Below, in pieces: positions 35,174 to 46,212 of a stretch of DNA of 64,000 nucleotides (position 1 is the stretch's first letter; each line of letters opens with the position of its first letter). The DNA is from Pyricularia pennisetigena (Eukaryota > Ascomycota > Sordariomycetes > Magnaporthales > Pyriculariaceae). Made by a program: the position numbers and the translations under genes. The notes beneath the pieces are model-generated. The model was not told the DNA's origin and searched no databases. It saw only the letters and a program-made list of their open reading frames with translations. The stretch spans positions 558,001-622,000 of the forward strand of contig NW_021940918.1 in NCBI RefSeq assembly GCF_004337985.1. Reading direction: 5' to 3'.

Positions 35174-35730
35174 ACCAGTTGACTATCTACTGGTACCGGC
35201 TGGATCCAGGAACAAACAAAATTCGGGACAACCCAGTGTATGTAACTAGTACCACAACAATGAGTTGCGCCAGCGCAACTAGCTCCCAACTACCAGTACC
35301 CTGGCTCCCCTGGCTCCCCTGGCTACCAGTACCTACCCCGTGTGACAGTACTAGTATGAAGCAAAAGGCCGCCCCACTGGCTAGCAGTACTGCCTTGGTA
35401 CTAGTTTCGCAGGATGATGCGCTGACCAGTACCGTTATGCTACCGGTAGCCAGGGTCTGAAGAGCTACCAGTCTCAGGTGGGGCAATTCTCACCCTGGTA
35501 CCAGTATCCCGGATCTTTGCATTAGGATAGATACCAGTACCCAGCGGGACCATACTACCAGTATCCTGGATTTTGGTGCACTGTTTGGTACAGCGCGGAT
35601 AGTGAGGCGGGTTCACAATACTGGTACCACCATGCGAGCGACTCTGTAGACCGGGGTGCATTAACGCATCTGGTACTGATACCGTCAGGCGCACGGCCCA
35701 AGAACTTGTTTGATACTGGTACCAGAAATT
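35165..35730. repeat. Cluster of CCAGTA/TACTGGTACCAGTA-type palindromic motifs
   Basis: About fifteen copies of CCAGTA, TACTGG or their fused palindrome (for example GATACTGGTACCAG near 35,712, CTGGTACCAGTATCC near 35,496) crowd into 560 bases, on both strands and at irregular spacing. Elsewhere in the window the full motif is nearly absent. A small minisatellite of TGGCTCCCC units lies inside (about 35,300-35,325). The cluster sits between two divergent genes. It could be a binding-site array in a shared promoter, or the hairpin debris of a mobile element; neither can be settled from sequence alone. Confidence 0.8.
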
Positions 35731-35989
35731 TATTATTTATCAACTATTGACGCTTTCTACGAATTATAGAAACGCAGTTGCAATTATTCAAACCTTCAGC
35801 AAGTTCGCATCGTCAAGTTCAATCTCCTTTAGATCGCAGCCGAGTCCCAAACCCAACCCGAAAACAGGCAATACATCCGAGCTTCCGATGCATTTTTGTT
35901 CTTCCTATCGAAGACACCAAGGTTTGTCCTTTTCATACTAACGAATATCATACACGCACTATCAACCTTTACACTCAAAGAGCATAACC

Positions 35990-36553
35990 ATGCAACAGGA
36001 ACCAAAAGACCCTTGGGGCCAGATTTTCAAAAATGAAGACTGGCTCAACGCCGTAATGAACATAACGTACGACAAACCGATTTTGCCGCCTGTCCCTGTT
36101 CTGATAGGCTACGACATTTTCAAACTTTACGAAGGGAGTAGTGATCAAGTATACCTTATGCTTACCACAAACGATTGGGGTGGCGATGTCCAATATGCCA
36201 AGGAGCAAATCTTTGACTCATTGAGACCGCATTCGTACGACAACGAGTCGCACGAAGTTCATATCAAAGGCACCAGTATAACAATCGCGTTGGAAAGACA
36301 TATCGAAGAGCTAGAATTGGAAGAACCCCGGAAGTTGTTTCATAAGGCGGGTAATTACCCGGAAACCGCCGCTTTGTACTACAACGAAGAGTTACCGATC
36401 AAAATTGGCACCGATGGAATAGGCGGAGCCCGGGATAACAATCACTTATCAATTCAGGATTTGTCGACGATTATGTCCAAATTTAGGGACTGGAAGCAAG
36501 TTGTGAGAATGATTTTGAAACGAAAGGCAACCACAAGAAATGAAAGGAAGTGA
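35990..36553 (+). CDS. Single-exon orphan protein
   Basis: An open frame of 187 codons starts at an ATG in good context (ACCATGC). The protein is acidic in its first two thirds (DVQYAKEQIFDSLRPHSYDN, RHIEELELEEPRKLFH) and basic at the C-terminus (ILKRKATTRNERK). There are no membrane segments or known motifs. It lies between the palindromic cluster and a broken NB-ARC receptor on the same strand, but it is not the missing N-terminus of that receptor as far as I can see, since a separate intergenic region and a stop lie between. Function unknown. Confidence 0.6.
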   Translation: MQQEPKDPWGQIFKNEDWLNAVMNITYDKPILPPVPVLIGYDIFKLYEGSSDQVYLMLTTNDWGGDVQYAKEQIFDSLRPHSYDNESHEVHIKGTSITIALERHIEELELEEPRKLFHKAGNYPETAALYYNEELPIKIGTDGIGGARDNNHLSIQDLSTIMSKFRDWKQVVRMILKRKATTRNERK

Positions 36554-36904
36554 GCGTGTATTTTGGGTATTGTTGTATTAATTAGATCTTGGTTTGTCTT
36601 ACCTTTGATTTCGAGGTACTAATAGCTTGATATGAGGCATTGATCCCCATCTCCAAGACCTGTGCCACTCTCCATCTTGCCCTTATCGCCCGAGGTTTCA
36701 GCCGACTTCTCCTGCGGCATGCAAAAGCCGTGAGTACAGTGGAAAAGATTGGTCCATTAATGGTGAATTCCAAAAACACGACGGTATCACCATAATCCTT
36801 TGCCAGGTCGCAGCTGTAGTCCCTGGTAAACAAGCTGAAGACCGATCTTGAACAAGCCTGTAACTTGAATTTGAGTATTTCTCAGAAAGAGGTAAGAGTC
36901 TTGA

Positions 36905-38639
36905 CAATACGGCGATGCATCGCATGCTGTTAAGAGGTGGTTGAACGAGCGAGGAAATGATAAATGGCTGTTGATCTGCGACCGTATCGGAGACCTTTTA
37001 CCATTACGTAAATCACATAAAATGGAGGACAGTCTCCGCATTCTGGAGTCAACGTCGGCTCGGAAAGGCGCTCAGTATGGTACGTAATGTTTTTATATTT
37101 CTTCAGATTACTTAGCTTTCTGCTGCTTTAGATAATGATGCTATCGCTCTTGCGGTAGAACTTGACGGCTTACCACTTGCCCTTTCCACGGCTGGTACCT
37201 ATTTGGCGCAGGTTGCGACGTCATGGAAACAGTATTTACAAAATTACGAGACCGAATAGAGTCGACTGCAAAAGCTAAGCCCGCAGCTCCTTACATATAA
37301 GGATCGAGCCATGTATTCAACATGGAACATTTCATTTACACGGATACAGTAATACAGTGAATCTGCGGCAAGGCTACTGCGATTGTGGGCATTTTTCGGT
37401 TACGAGGACCTGTTGTGCGAATTACTGCGGGAGAGGCAGAAGACCGGGCCCAAATGGTTCCAAAAGCTAAAAAATCTAGCTCGGATTCGAGGGAAATATG
37501 CGGCTTTTTTGCGACCACGGGCTTGTAGAAGCACATTTAACAGCAGCCTTGAACGGAAACGAATCGACCGGATATAGCGTACACGCTTGTGTACATTCAT
37601 GGATGATACATATTTAGGCTGGGAACGATAAAGAAAAACGGATGGTGGTAATGGAATGCATAAGCTTGCATTTGCCCGGGCGTGAAATCCCGCAATACTG
37701 GCTGGTTCAACGCCGACTTTTGCTGCATGCTGATCGGTGTGGGCAGCTATTGGAGGAACGAAATGACGAAGAGATTAGTGCCTGGATACCAGAAGGTCTT
37801 GGCCTCCTTTACGCAGATTAGGGAAAGCATAAAGAGGCAGAATCTATGTATCAGCTGGCATTACAATGCTTCGAAAAGGCATGCGGCTCGGATCACACTT
37901 CAACGTTTAACATAGTCGGCAATCTCGGAAATCTTTACATGAGCCAGGGAAAGCATAAAGATGCTGAAATCATGCACAAGCGGGCGCTACGAGGCTATGA
38001 GAAGGCATGGGGTCCGAATCACACATCAAAGCTTGATATAGTCAACAATCTTGGAACCCTTTACCTAGATCAAGGAAAGCATAAAAAAGCAGAAGTCATG
38101 TACCAGCGGTCTTTACAAGGCAAAGAGGAGATATGGGGTGTGAACGACACGTCAACGTTTCATACAATTAACAATCTCGGCCTTCTCTACGCAGATCAGG
38201 GGAAGTATAAAGAGGCTAAAGTTATGTACCAGCGGGCGTTACAAGGCAAAGAAAAGGAATGAGGGCCGGATCACACGTCAACGCTTGGTACGATCGGCAA
38301 TCCCGGAAACCTTTACGCAGAGCAGGGAAAGCATGAAGAGGCGGAGGCCATATACCAGCGGGCAATACAAGGCTACCAAAAGTATGGGGTTCCGATCACA
38401 CGTTAACGCTTGATACAATTTATAATCTCGGAAACCTTTACGCAGAGCAGGGAAAGCATAAAGAGGCGGAGGCCATGTACCAGAGGGCATTACAGGGCTA
38501 TAAAAAGGCATGGGGTCCTAACCACCCGTTAACGCTTGATACAGCTAACAATATCTGCCTTCTTTATCTAGACCAGGGGAAAGATAAAGAGGCGGAAGCA
38601 ATGTACCAACAGGCGTTACAATGCTATGAACAGGACTAG
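36905..38639 (+). pseudogene. Decayed NB-ARC-TPR receptor
   Basis: Coding likeness starts at 36,905 (HAVKRWLNERGNDKWLLICD, the Walker B region), continues across a 52-bp intron (37,080-37,131) into ELDGLPLALSTAGTYL and SPQLLTYKDRAMYSTWNISF, then a winged-helix stretch, and ends in seven 42-residue kinesin-light-chain-type TPR units. The P-loop half is missing. Stops lie at 37,257 (TAG), 37,350 (TAA), about 37,615 (TAG), 37,819 (TAG), 38,260 (TGA) and 38,637 (TAG). Frameshifts lie near 37,490 and 38,380-38,390. The TAG at 37,819 replaces the CAG/CAA found at the same place in the other six TPR units, and the TGA at 38,260 replaces a conserved TGG. This is the most damaged of the receptor loci. 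Confidence 0.85.
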
Positions 38640-38640
38640 G
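37822..38640 (+). repeat. Tandem array of seven 126-bp TPR units
   Basis: The codons GGA/GGG-AAG that open each unit fall at 37,822, 37,948, 38,074, 38,200, 38,326, 38,451 and 38,577. The spacing is 126 bases except for one of 125, which is a one-base deletion and explains the frame change. Units are similar enough for recombination between them. Confidence 0.85.
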
Positions 38641-38731
38641 GCTTGCTTGTATATAAGGGTTTTGTATGGCGCAAAAAGCGCATGCAGCCCGTTAGTCTTA
38701 CCACCAGAAAATGTGTCTTACTTTCAACTAT

Positions 38732-39235
38732 TGTCCACTTTTTGTTTTTCTGGCTTGATTGTGTGAACACGATTAGGCGGTTTGACTTCGTTAGCTTTGG
38801 TGATGACCACTATCTCGTCCTCGGCCACGTCGCCACGGTCATCCAAGTTGTGATACAAGTCAGGATTTTTCCTGGCGGATAGAGCAGACATTGAGAGAAT
38901 TTTAACCGAGGTGTTATAATGTTTGAGGAGTGCCTGCCGACCCCTCTGTTGTCGACTTTGTGTTGACTGAACAAATTAGGCAAGCCGCCGGAAGCAAGAA
39001 AAAAACCGAGGGAATGCTGAAAATTTGAAGTTTTCCGTGCGTCGTACCAGAAGTCGGCGTTGCCCTCGAACCCCGCCTCTTTCGTTCGCAAGGAGAATGA
39101 CGCGTTGTTCTAGCTCGCTCTGTGCATGCGGCTGGTGGTCAAAATATGGGCTGTAGAATGGGACACGATAACGTTGACGACTATCATCGAGGCTGTGTAA
39201 AGGTTGGTCCAGGCCTATAATCCAGTCATTTATCT
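38732..39235 (-). pseudogene. Possible broken reading frame linked to a repeat
   Basis: The minus strand reads as one frame over about 165 codons, interrupted once by a TAA at 38,979-38,977. It begins with INDWIIGLDQPLHSLDD, whose core DWI.G(L/F)(D/E) recurs at two other places (about 54,380 and 62,745), then has SELEQRVILLANERGG, and ends KANEVKPPNRVHTIKPEKQK. No family is recognised. It may be part of an old mobile element or a gene that carries one. Confidence 0.35.
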
Positions 39236-39245
39236 GTCATGGGTG
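39175..39245. repeat. Dispersed repeat family A-like segment
   Basis: The words GTCGAGG/ATCGAGGC, GTCCAGGCCT and ATCCAGTCATT align with 54,325-54,385 and, more weakly, with 62,700-62,750. Three copies keep the same short reading frame on the minus strand. Confidence 0.45.
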
Positions 39246-42200
39246 TCGACCTGGTGGTCCAAAACACGCAAACAATTTCGCCAATCAGTTAGCCATTGCT
39301 TTGAGGATAATTTTCTTTGTTTCACGCTAAAGAATGCAGGCCGAGCGACGCGTCGTCGCGAACACGGTGTAGTTCTATCTTCCTCGATATTTGGTCACTT
39401 ATGAGCATTTACCACATCCAATAGATTTGAGACTGTTATCATGACACAACGCTAATGCCGAACGCGGCACATTATAGGTTAGTGGTGCAAAGGGGAAGTT
39501 GTAGACCTCGTGGGCAAGCCAAAATGATGGCCACACTAGATACGACGCCAGGCCCTGTCTTGCAAATCATATATGGAACCAGTGTCGAGCAAGGATTATC
39601 AGTGGTGAAAATAAGGTGTGGCCTGTGCTTTTGACGCTTATTTCCGGGAAGCTCAACGTTGTGGGCCCTTGTGGGTGTTGCCTGCCGACTTTGGTAACAG
39701 TTTTAACAAAAAATAAATGACATAACCGAATGCCGCCAAAGATACACCCATGTCGCAAAGCGTGTCCTTCCAGCTTTGTTATCCATACGCTACCGGCTTC
39801 CAACTATTGGCCAAAACCGTTTAGAGCATGGATTCGGAGAAGTTAGGCGTCAGCGGTCAGGGAGTCCAGTTATTTATCTGGAATGCGGACAAGATAAGTT
39901 GCAATACGTATATTTTTGATTATAGATTTGGACCTGATAAAGGAGGACCCGGCCGACGAGAACACCCCTAAATTGATCACATTAATTGTGTCCAATTGAT
40001 TTTGAAAGGTAGATTAAAGTAAAAGCCTCTAACTGCTTTTGAAGACCGCTGATTATGCTAATGCGCTTTAGGCGACGCGTTTAGCTGTGACGAAAGGGGT
40101 GTTTTGCCCATCAACCCGTGTTTGAAAATGATTGAGTGGAAGAACGGCAAACCACTCCGCAGATCATATGAGTCACATTACAACCGTGGTTACCAGAGGT
40201 ATTTACACAAACAGAGAGGCCCTTGCCTTGCGAAACGCCCAGGACCAAAGGATCTGTTCGATGCATTAGGACCCACCGCGCCCTCTCGGCTGCACCCTCT
40301 CGATCGCACCTTATTGCACGTTCTTCGCTTCTGGTTCAGGTTAAGTCGTAGAAACGGTATGAAACGATTGGACATGGTGCTTCGACTCCGGACTGGGTAC
40401 ATAATACCTAGGGCCCTAGTTTCGGAGCCTCCGTTTGGCGTAGTGAGGTGTGACGTGCAAATCACGCCTAAAATTTGCGCGGCTCCGTGCGATCTACTAC
40501 TGTGGGTGCATTGTGCGCTCTTTCCGTGCCGTGAACTCACAATTTTTGATGTCGTCCTGTACATCCGCCAGCAGAAATAAGATCTGCGCAAATTACAAGG
40601 ATCGTAACTGGGTTTAAATGGCAAACCACAAGACTGTATTTTAAACGTTGTGACTGCTCCCTGGGGTTGAATTAGCATTAAAAATTTCGAAATCGAGCAA
40701 ATGAAGTACTCTATAAGAGATTGGTGTACCTGTACGACTTTGGCCCTGCCAGTCACTCCCCCTTTCGAGACTGAGAAACTCTTTGGCCATGTCCCCGGTC
40801 TTTGCAGTGTACTGTGAAGACTTACTCGCCGATAGCCCGCCAGGGGATTTCCAAGCTTCCTGCATATTTTGATGTAATTCATTATTCCCAGCTCCAATAA
40901 GATATGAAAGCTTCTCATTACATATCGGGTTATCTGCCTAGCGAGGGGTGGGTGGGCCCTGGGAGAAATCCTTTTTTTTTCTTTATAGCTCGCACTACAG
41001 GCGGGCTTATGTTTCCACCTAGTTTCGGAATGGGGAAAGGGAAACTCTGAGGTGGCCGAATTCTTCTAGTTCCTTTGCACGCAGGTACCGAACACGCAAG
41101 GCGGCCTTGCACGAGGGCTACTGTTCCGGATCCTGATTTATTGGCCAGCTTTAACTGTCAGAACCCTACCCGAACGTAGAGAAAATCATTGAGGATCTGG
41201 GCCCGGCAGAAGCACCCTCGCCAGCCGAGATCGGGTACGCATCGAGGTGATTAGCTCTTTTGAGCTTCCAGCACCCCTATGTGTTTTGGAGAGGGGTGTA
41301 GGCTTACCACGTAGGAGGCCGAGCCGCAGAGAATTGAGGGGTTCAAGAATGCAGAGCCGCCAAGTTTGTCACCAAGCAAATGGATTACATGTACAGCTCC
41401 GTCTGCAGGGTTTGCTCATCCTGCGGTGGGATCAGTGGGCTTATGCAGTTCATTTTCCCAGTTGATTGGACACAATTCGTGTTTGCCCGCGGGTGGCGCA
41501 CCTTTATACTATTTTCAGCCATGCATCAGTTGAGCACCAATGGTCACATTTTACAGCCAAAAGAAGCCGTAGAGAAGAATATCAAAACCGCGACCAGCGG
41601 CAGTCAGCCGTCTGGACGCGAACGTGAAGATGTTATATCATTATGCGTCAAATGTCCCCTAAATCACGTCTATTCGGAGTTAGGAGTACGCAAATGCTCT
41701 TGTGGGCTCTAACAATACAAATCTCCGACTCTGTTTTAATGTTTGCTGGATACTTGTAAGGAGAGTAAGAAATCTCGCCGTCAGGAATCAAGATTACTCG
41801 CTTATCCCCAGTGCCGTTTATGAGAATGAGCCTATTGCGAAGCCCCATCAATGTCTCGACCGCTTGTGAGGGATCAACATGCATCCCGCGAAATTGCCGA
41901 GAGTAAACCTTTCATTGCACGTCATCCTTCCGTAATTCGCCTTCAACGAAGAGTATTGGGCCTTTATGTCAGAGAGCTCTCGCTTCTTTTTCCCTTGATT
42001 CTTGGCTGCCTCGTCCTCAATCCGAGAGAGCAGGGTCTTGAGAGCCAGGGAGCCAGCATAGTGTCGAAATGCGAAGGACTGCGGATGGCCAAAGAATCAA
42101 ACATATAAGGAAGTGTTCCGTCAGCATCTTGAGATCTCTGCCGAAGGTCCAGCTCAACTTTTTGGAGTATCCGCTACAATAAAACCATTATTTGTTTTGG

Positions 42201-43720
42201 ATTCCAACTGTCAAGAAAAACTACCAGCCATGGGACATCAAAAAAGCCTTGGGGTTATCGACCTTTTTTGCAGCCTGCCTCCAGGTCCTGGTCCAAGGTA
42301 GCATACGCCACTCAAAGGCCTAGAAACCTTGGGTACCGGGATATCCTCTTATGAACAAGTGCGATGGTCCTCACCTCTCCCGGACCAACCATCTTGGTCC
42401 CATTATAAATTTGACAGACGTAAGAGCCGCCGGCATCGCTGTTTTTGGATGGTTATCGAGTCACATTTGGTCGCTCTTTTGAAACTACCAAAGTCGGGCA
42501 TGCGTGTTGATGTGCCCAGAGCCAACCGACGTTCCTCCAAGCAGGCCGTCGGGCGAAAATTACATTAGGTAACGAATTAAGAAACAGTAGACAAGATGGG
42601 AGTTTCAGTCCCTTTACAAGCAGTGCACGGCGTTATGTTTCGTTCTGAACCAGCCAAGCCGTGAGCAGAACTTGACACTCAAGAACCACAACGCCGCCAC
42701 GATCTCTTTGTTCTATGAACTTTGAGTGTTAGCCTGAAGATGGACGCTTCTAGGTGAGAGAAAAAAGTGATAGAACTAAAACAGTGGAGAGGAGTCGGGA
42801 CTCTGCTAACACGCGTGGCGCGTGAGCCTAGAGCGTCCGATAAACGCATTGCAGGGCGCAACCCAGAACTGGTTTTATTTTGAGCATTTCACCCGCCCAT
42901 TTTCACGCTGTGTTTATGTAGATCTGTCTGACTGGCGATACGTAATGGGCATTCGTCGGTTTTTGTTGGGGAGAGCCAGCCGAGTGAATGCGCCAGGAGC
43001 TGCTTGTATTCGAGACATGAATTTAGATACAGCGTACGTAGGCACTAATTAATCTTCCAAATCTTGTTTCAGTCAGCTTGACTTTTTTCTCCCTTTGCTT
43101 CGTACCCTTCCAGTCTGTCCATGGCCCCTTGCCCTCCTTCGCTGTGATCAATGTTGACCCTCCGGCCCCCTTTCCTGGCACCACATTTACCTACATCGAC
43201 TAGACTAGAACCAGATCGATCAGGTTAGGCCTGCTTTCCAGGCCCTCTTGCTCAGGTCCCGTTTGTATTCCCTATTGGCCCGTGTAGGTCATCGATGTAG
43301 CCATAGATCGCGAAACAAAATATGACAGAAGAATCCAGGCACTTGCTCCAGATTCCTAGCCAAGCTGATAAAGTGATGCTGATTCTGGTTATCGACTAAC
43401 TTGTATGCGATTTCACTGGTCGGTTATGGAAGCTGCACTTGTATTTGGATACTGAGTAACAAGCACTACTTGACTATTTTCTATGGGCTTCACGCTGTAT
43501 GCCAGACTTCGGCCGTGTCTCCGTGTCTCCCTACAACCACGTTGCTAGACTGTGGCTCGGCATCTTCTCCCTGGGGCTGGGGTTTTTGTTCAAGCTCGTT
43601 TCTAGGATAGCAACGTCCGGCCAGTTCATCCTTAAATCGAGCCGAATTTTCATTTTACCACTTGCGTGCGGTATATTCGGCATTGCACAGATGCTGGCGC
43701 CCACATAACAACATTTTCGT
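39246..43720. other. Gene-poor stretch of old repeats
   Basis: I find no supportable gene. A 158-codon frame at 40,104-40,580 and a 242-codon frame opposite at 40,918-40,190 overlap each other and contain a CCGCACCCTCTCGA minisatellite shared with 58,330, so both look like repeat sequence. The stretch at 39,835-39,950 repeats 8,540-8,700. About 41,340-41,500 resembles family A, and 41,605-41,655 resembles 57,995-58,045 (TCTGGACGCGAACG and ATTA(T/C)GCGTCAAA). Confidence 0.5.
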
Positions 43721-45199
43721 TCAGTCGAATGGCCACTGTGACTCCACGATGGGCACATACGGCCACTCGTCATTTTCCAGCGAAGGGGACAGAGGCTGCG
43801 TTTGATCCTGAAGACCTAGTGGCAGTGGCTGTTGTGCAATGTTCGAGATGGGGCTTCTTTCGAAATACCGCAACTTTGTGTTTGTCTCCGTCCCTGGCGA
43901 TGCATTCGTCGTGTCCGGATTGGAGGAGCCATCATCGCCCATGAGCCCATTTAGCTTCCGTGAGGCGTTCATCGTTTCTGCCGAAAACATATCGGCCTTG
44001 CTCAGAACTCCACAGGTAGCCTCTGAGGTACCCGCAGCGTTGGTTTGTATTTGAGCATTCCCCGCCGGGATATCGCTCTCGGTTTGTAGCGAGACGCGGC
44101 GTCTTTTTTTTCGCGGCTGTCGTAGTGAAGCTTCACCTGCTGCAATGATCTCATCCTTACACGATTGTTCTGAGGCAGCGCGACCTCTCTTTGTGTGTTT
44201 AGTGGTGGTATGGGGTGAGTTCGCTGTCTTTGCAGCAGTGGAGTTGGAGGCGGTGCATATGTTGCGTTTACCAGTCCTCGAGTCGGACTGTGCTCTGCGG
44301 GGCGAGGGAGTCGTCGCGGGGGTGTATGGGGACTGATCGAATGAGGTTTCGGGATCGGATGATGGTGTACTCGGCGGCTGTGATAATGGCGGCGGGTTAT
44401 TGGCGACATCTCGGGTGGGAACTGATGGACTAGGGACAGTAACGCCGGCCGGTATCGAAACGTCCAATCCGGGGCCAGCAGCTTTGTCTTGTGGCCCGGC
44501 CGCGGCGGTGCTGCCCTCGCCAGCGCGCTTTTGGTCTTAGAGTTTTTGGTCCTGTTTTGCAGCGCGTCGCCGGGCGCCCTCCTCCCGACCCCGCTGCATT
44601 CTGGCCCTTTTCTCGCGGCAGTACTCGTCGCGCTCCTTGCGTGCTTCTCGCACAAACCCGTCGAAAAACATAACCATACTGTCGAACGACATTGTCTGGA
44701 TCATGTTGAGAAAAGACTTGGAATGGAGTTCGGGCGTATCGTTGGTCGACATGGGCTCGCATGGGGTAATGAGATCACTGATTCCCGAGTTATTGCACTG
44801 CTTGCACGTCCATATCCAATCCGAGGGAAGGCCCTTTTCGTCGAATGCCATCAAGTCCGTCACGTTGTCCCAGATTTCTTCCAGCTCAAGCACTCGCTTG
44901 GCTTTCTGCGCTGCGAGCCTGGCGTAGAAATCATCTACATTGTTCGATTCGTTCGCGCAGAAGCGCATATCGAGTAGAAAGGCGTAGGGGTCTTGGATAG
45001 GGCAGTTTCGCGTGTTGAACCTTTCGTGCAGAGTCGTGAACAATGCGTCGGGCTTTAGTTGAAACTTGTGAGATGGCCAGCTCCATTTGGCATCGTAAGA
45101 ATCGGTGTAGTAGTTTTTCTCTGGCAGAGTACCGTTTATGGTGGAGAATGGGGATGATGGATGCAGGATCGTGCACAACGACATCAAGCCAGATAACAT
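43721..45199 (-). pseudogene. Orphan nuclear-type protein with one in-frame stop
   Basis: One frame on the minus strand covers about 490 codons with a single TAA at 44,539-44,537. The N-terminal half is helical and charged (DPYAFLLDMRFCANESNN, KAKRVLELEEIWDNV, REARKERDEYCREKRARM) with a CKQCNNSG pair. The C-terminal half is low-complexity, rich in Pro, Ser, Thr, with a strong basic nuclear signal (RQPRKKRRRVS). The stop sits in a symmetrical context (DQKL, stop, DQKRAG), consistent with CAA to TAA. The first 20 or so codons overlap a kinase fragment on the other strand, so the true N-terminus is probably lost or lies in another exon. No family is recognised. Confidence 0.6.
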
Positions 45200-45640
45200 T
45201 TTTTACTCTCCGGACCGCGGCGCTGTTGTCATCGACTTTGGCCTCTCGAGGGAGATCCCAAACAGCACTTCCCATACCTATCACACGGGAGGGACTCCTT
45301 GGTATCTACCACGTAAGTTCTTGGGCCGAACCCCAATCGCGGTGCACCAGGGGACGTTTTTGCACTTGGGGTAGTGATGCTTTTCCTCACTGGCAAAATC
45401 CCTTTGCCGGAACTATGTAAAGCCCATCCAATATGGTTTATCAACGAGGCGCTGCGTCTTGGATCAGGCGCCAGGCTGGCCATGCAGAAGTGGCTTTCTT
45501 TTGTTAAAAATACTTCGGCGACACTGGATTCCACAGACTTATTGGAGGATATAGTCACCCAAATGGTGCAGGCGGTTCCCGCGAACCGGATAATGACGGA
45601 TTAGTTGGCTGTAAAGGTTGCGGGTTTACAGCCACAATGA
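45136..45640 (+). pseudogene. Protein kinase fragment, catalytic loop to C-terminus
   Basis: The plus strand encodes the second half of a kinase: catalytic loop CRIVHNDIKPDN, DFG motif VVIDFGLSREI, activation segment GGTPWYLP, then after a one-base frameshift near 45,333 (short C run) RGAPGDVFALGVVMLFLTGKIPLPEL and LLEDIVTQMVQAVPANRI. A TAG at 45,602 ends the frame where the family continues briefly. The N-lobe with the ATP-binding lysine is absent. The fragment begins where the orphan gene on the other strand also loses likeness, which suggests a rearrangement joined two truncated genes. Confidence 0.75.
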
Positions 45641-46212
45641 AATTGGGCAATGCAAATAGGTATATTCTCTAGTAGATCTATAAGCCCATAGGGTATTGTC
45701 TAGTTTGTGAAACATGTTCTGACGCTTGATCCGGTCGAAACTGGTTTAGAGGGACACTTGAATGGGCTCGTATTTTGGACCAAATTTTCACTGTAAACCA
45801 CTTTTGCTATAGATTAAAATGTAGAAAATAACTGTAAACGATCTATTTGTTTATTTATTTCTTAGTTTCTGCCCAGTGTGCTAAATTGACTCGTTTTGCA
45901 TTCTGCAAGTCGTTTGTGGATTGTTGTTGTCCCGGCTCTTTTGAAATCGTCATTGGCCAATACATTATTTACTCTTGTCAAAAGTGCCTCGGAGCGTGGA
46001 ACCTAAATAATCCTGCTTTTTGGAGCTCAAATATCAATTGTCATAAAGAAATAAACGCAATCGCAGGACCATAGGGATACTTCAGCCACTCCAGCAGTAA
46101 TGATTAATCACATCAAAGAACTGAAAAGTTGCCATAGAAGTACACCTCTTGCAGAACGGGGTTCCATGGCTCTGGCCTAAGTTTTCTAAGTAATCACAAA
46201 AGTCAGAGAAAC
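45641..46212. other. Intergenic, no gene seen
   Basis: AT-rich sequence with a short 75-codon frame without motifs. Nothing is supported. Confidence 0.45.

Noticed and set aside
35146..35460. 104-codon frame with Pro/Leu/Trp repeats
   Set aside because: It is generated by the CCAGTA cluster and a TGGCTCCCC minisatellite and has no independent support.
40104..40918. 158- and 242-codon frames on opposite strands
   Set aside because: They overlap each other, contain a shared minisatellite, and show no domain.
44002..44655. 217-codon minus-strand frame, Arg/Pro/His-rich
   Set aside because: Off-frame shadow of the orphan gene at 43,721-45,199.
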